Source: Streptomyces sp. NRRL S-118 (lineage in GTDB: Bacteria > Actinomycetota > Actinomycetes > Streptomycetales > Streptomycetaceae). From it: a stretch of 64,000 nucleotides of DNA. Below, piece after piece: positions 63,125 through 64,000 of this stretch. Each line of letters opens with the position of its first letter. Position 1 is the first letter of the stretch. Below the pieces are notes generated by a model. That model did not search any database and was not told where the DNA came from. It worked only from the letters and a program-made list of their open reading frames with translations. The stretch spans positions 53,527 through 117,526 of the forward strand of contig NZ_KL591003.1 in the NCBI RefSeq assembly GCF_000716335.1, given 5' to 3'. Position numbers and translations under genes: made by a program.

Positions 63125-64000
63125 ATGGTCGGTATCGAGGAGAGCGACACGAGCTCGACTTGGCCGTACGCCGATCCGCAAGGAGAGCCGTTCCTGCTCA
63201 CCCGGTTCGCCATACCGACGCTTCCGGTGACCTACTTGCCCAGGAAACGGCTGATCAGGCATCTCGACCACGCCATGGAGACCTCGCTGACGATGGTCAA
63301 TGGCGCCGCCGGCGCGGGCAAGACGCTGCTCGTCGCCCACTGGGCCTCGGAACGGGACGAACCCGTCGCCTGGCTCACGACCGACGCCGCGGAGCCGGCC
63401 CCCGGCATGCTGTGGGCCTACCTGCTCCAAGCGCTGCGGTTCTCGGGAGTCCCACTGCCCGCGGGGATCGGCTGCCCGGCGGACGCGAGCCGCGTGGACC
63501 ATGGGCTGCTGGTGCGCCTGGCGTCTCATCTGAGCACCCGCGACCAGCCGGTGATCGTGGTTCTGGACGAATTCGATCGGGTGACCGACCCCGAGTTCGC
63601 GCAGCAGCTGGAGTTCGTACTGCACCACGCGGGCAGAGGCATGCGACTTGTCCTGGTCACCCGTACCGAACCGCTTCTGCCGCTGCACCGCTACCGGGCG
63701 GCCGGCGACATGACCGAGATCCGGGGCGCGGAGCTGGCCTTCACTCCCGACGAGGCATCCGCGCTGCTGGAGACGCATGGTGTGAGTCTTCCGGCGGATG
63801 CCGTACGGGCCCTGGTGCAGCGCACGCAGGGGTGGGCGGCCGGTCTGCGGCTGAGCGCCCTGGCGGCGAGCGAGAGCCCGGCCCCCCAGACGTACCTGAA
63901 GGAGTTCGAGGCCGGCGAGTCCAGCGTTGCGGACTTCCTGCTCGCGGAGGTACTCAGACGGCAGTCCCCGGCGAAGCAGGACCTCCTTCTGAGGGTCAGC
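63125..64000 (+). CDS. MalT/LuxR-family (LAL-like) ATPase regulator, partial
   Basis: The reading frame is open to the window end: 292 codons of what should be a protein of 800-900 residues. Visible are a TRFAIPTLPVTYLPRKRLIRHLD entry typical of MalT-like regulators, Walker A GAAGAGKTLLVAHWA, Walker B VIVVLDEFDRV, and sensor-like motifs LVLVTRTEPLLPLHRYR, AFTPDEA and TQGWAAGLRLSALA. The C-terminal TPR-like repeats and LuxR HTH lie beyond the window. ATG 63125 is used; in-frame GTGs at 63113 and 63116 are alternatives. Such regulators often activate secondary metabolism, but a link to locus B is only positional. Confidence 0.85.
   Translation, partial: MVGIEESDTSSTWPYADPQGEPFLLTRFAIPTLPVTYLPRKRLIRHLDHAMETSLTMVNGAAGAGKTLLVAHWASERDEPVAWLTTDAAEPAPGMLWAYLLQALRFSGVPLPAGIGCPADASRVDHGLLVRLASHLSTRDQPVIVVLDEFDRVTDPEFAQQLEFVLHHAGRGMRLVLVTRTEPLLPLHRYRAAGDMTEIRGAELAFTPDEASALLETHGVSLPADAVRALVQRTQGWAAGLRLSALAASESPAPQTYLKEFEAGESSVADFLLAEVLRRQSPAKQDLLLRVS

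Overview
The window reads as a Streptomyces (or close relative) chromosome segment. It has very high GC with strong third-position GC bias, GTG and ATG starts preceded by GGAG-type ribosome sites, many 4-bp GTGA/ATGA gene overlaps, rare TTA leucine codons, a LAXTG (class E) sortase substrate, and typical actinomycete families (ECF sigma factor, SpoIIAB/STAS pairs, MocR, large LuxR-type ATPase). No rRNA, tRNA, CRISPR array or intact insertion sequence was found.

Layout. 1-5.5 kb: a MerR-like regulator, a long non-coding stretch, a sortase-anchored surface protein, an ECF sigma factor with a coupled membrane partner, a membrane protein and a formylglycine-generating-enzyme-fold protein. 5.5-8.3 kb: a thiolase and an MFS efflux pump, convergent across a strong hairpin. 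8.9-25.6 kb (locus A): a 4117-residue NRPS-PKS megasynthase followed by four co-oriented genes: an Fe(II)/2-oxoglutarate-oxygenase-like protein, two alpha/beta hydrolases and a cation/proton antiporter. A 14-bp perfect stem-loop ends the group. 26-35 kb: an anti-sigma kinase/STAS pair, then cell-wall genes (L,D-transpeptidase, FemX-like ligase, MurJ-like flippase), then a response regulator-kinase-GerMN lipoprotein operon. 34.8-44.3 kb: IS5 remnant, ABC-2 transporter flanked by inverted repeats, PLP trans-sulfuration enzyme divergent from a MocR regulator, a hypothetical gene, a decayed subtilase and a secreted polysaccharide lyase. 45-61.6 kb (locus B): six genes all joined by 4-bp overlaps, encoding a two-subunit PUFA-synthase-like iterative PKS, a discrete ACP, an alpha/beta hydrolase, a glycosyltransferase and a methyltransferase. 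62-64 kb: a secreted transglycosylase-like protein and the start of a large MalT/LuxR-type ATPase regulator that runs off the window.

How locus A may work. The megasynthase reads FT - partial C - A(with embedded N-MT) - PCP - KS - AT - DH - ER - KR - ACP - thioester reductase. The adenylation pocket residues read by eye (D-I-L-Q-L-G-M-V-W-K) resemble the glycine code. One pass would therefore give an N-methylated, possibly N-formylated, 4-aminobutanal released by reduction. If the amine is freed it could close to an N-methylpyrrolinium-type ring. The following oxygenase-like protein and hydrolases would tailor the product, and the antiporter and MFS pump are transport or resistance candidates. 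I do not know a described pathway with exactly this combination, but no database was searched.

How locus B may work. Subunit 1 (two FMN-type enoyl reductase domains-KS-AT-ACP-KR) and subunit 2 (KS-AT-DH-phosphopantetheinyl transferase) would build a reduced or partly unsaturated acyl chain and self-activate their carriers. The hydrolase, glycosyltransferase and methyltransferase point to release and decoration, most simply a glycosylated, methylated lipid. A good sigma-70-like promoter with dyad half-sites lies upstream. TTA codons in subunit 1 suggest bldA dependence.
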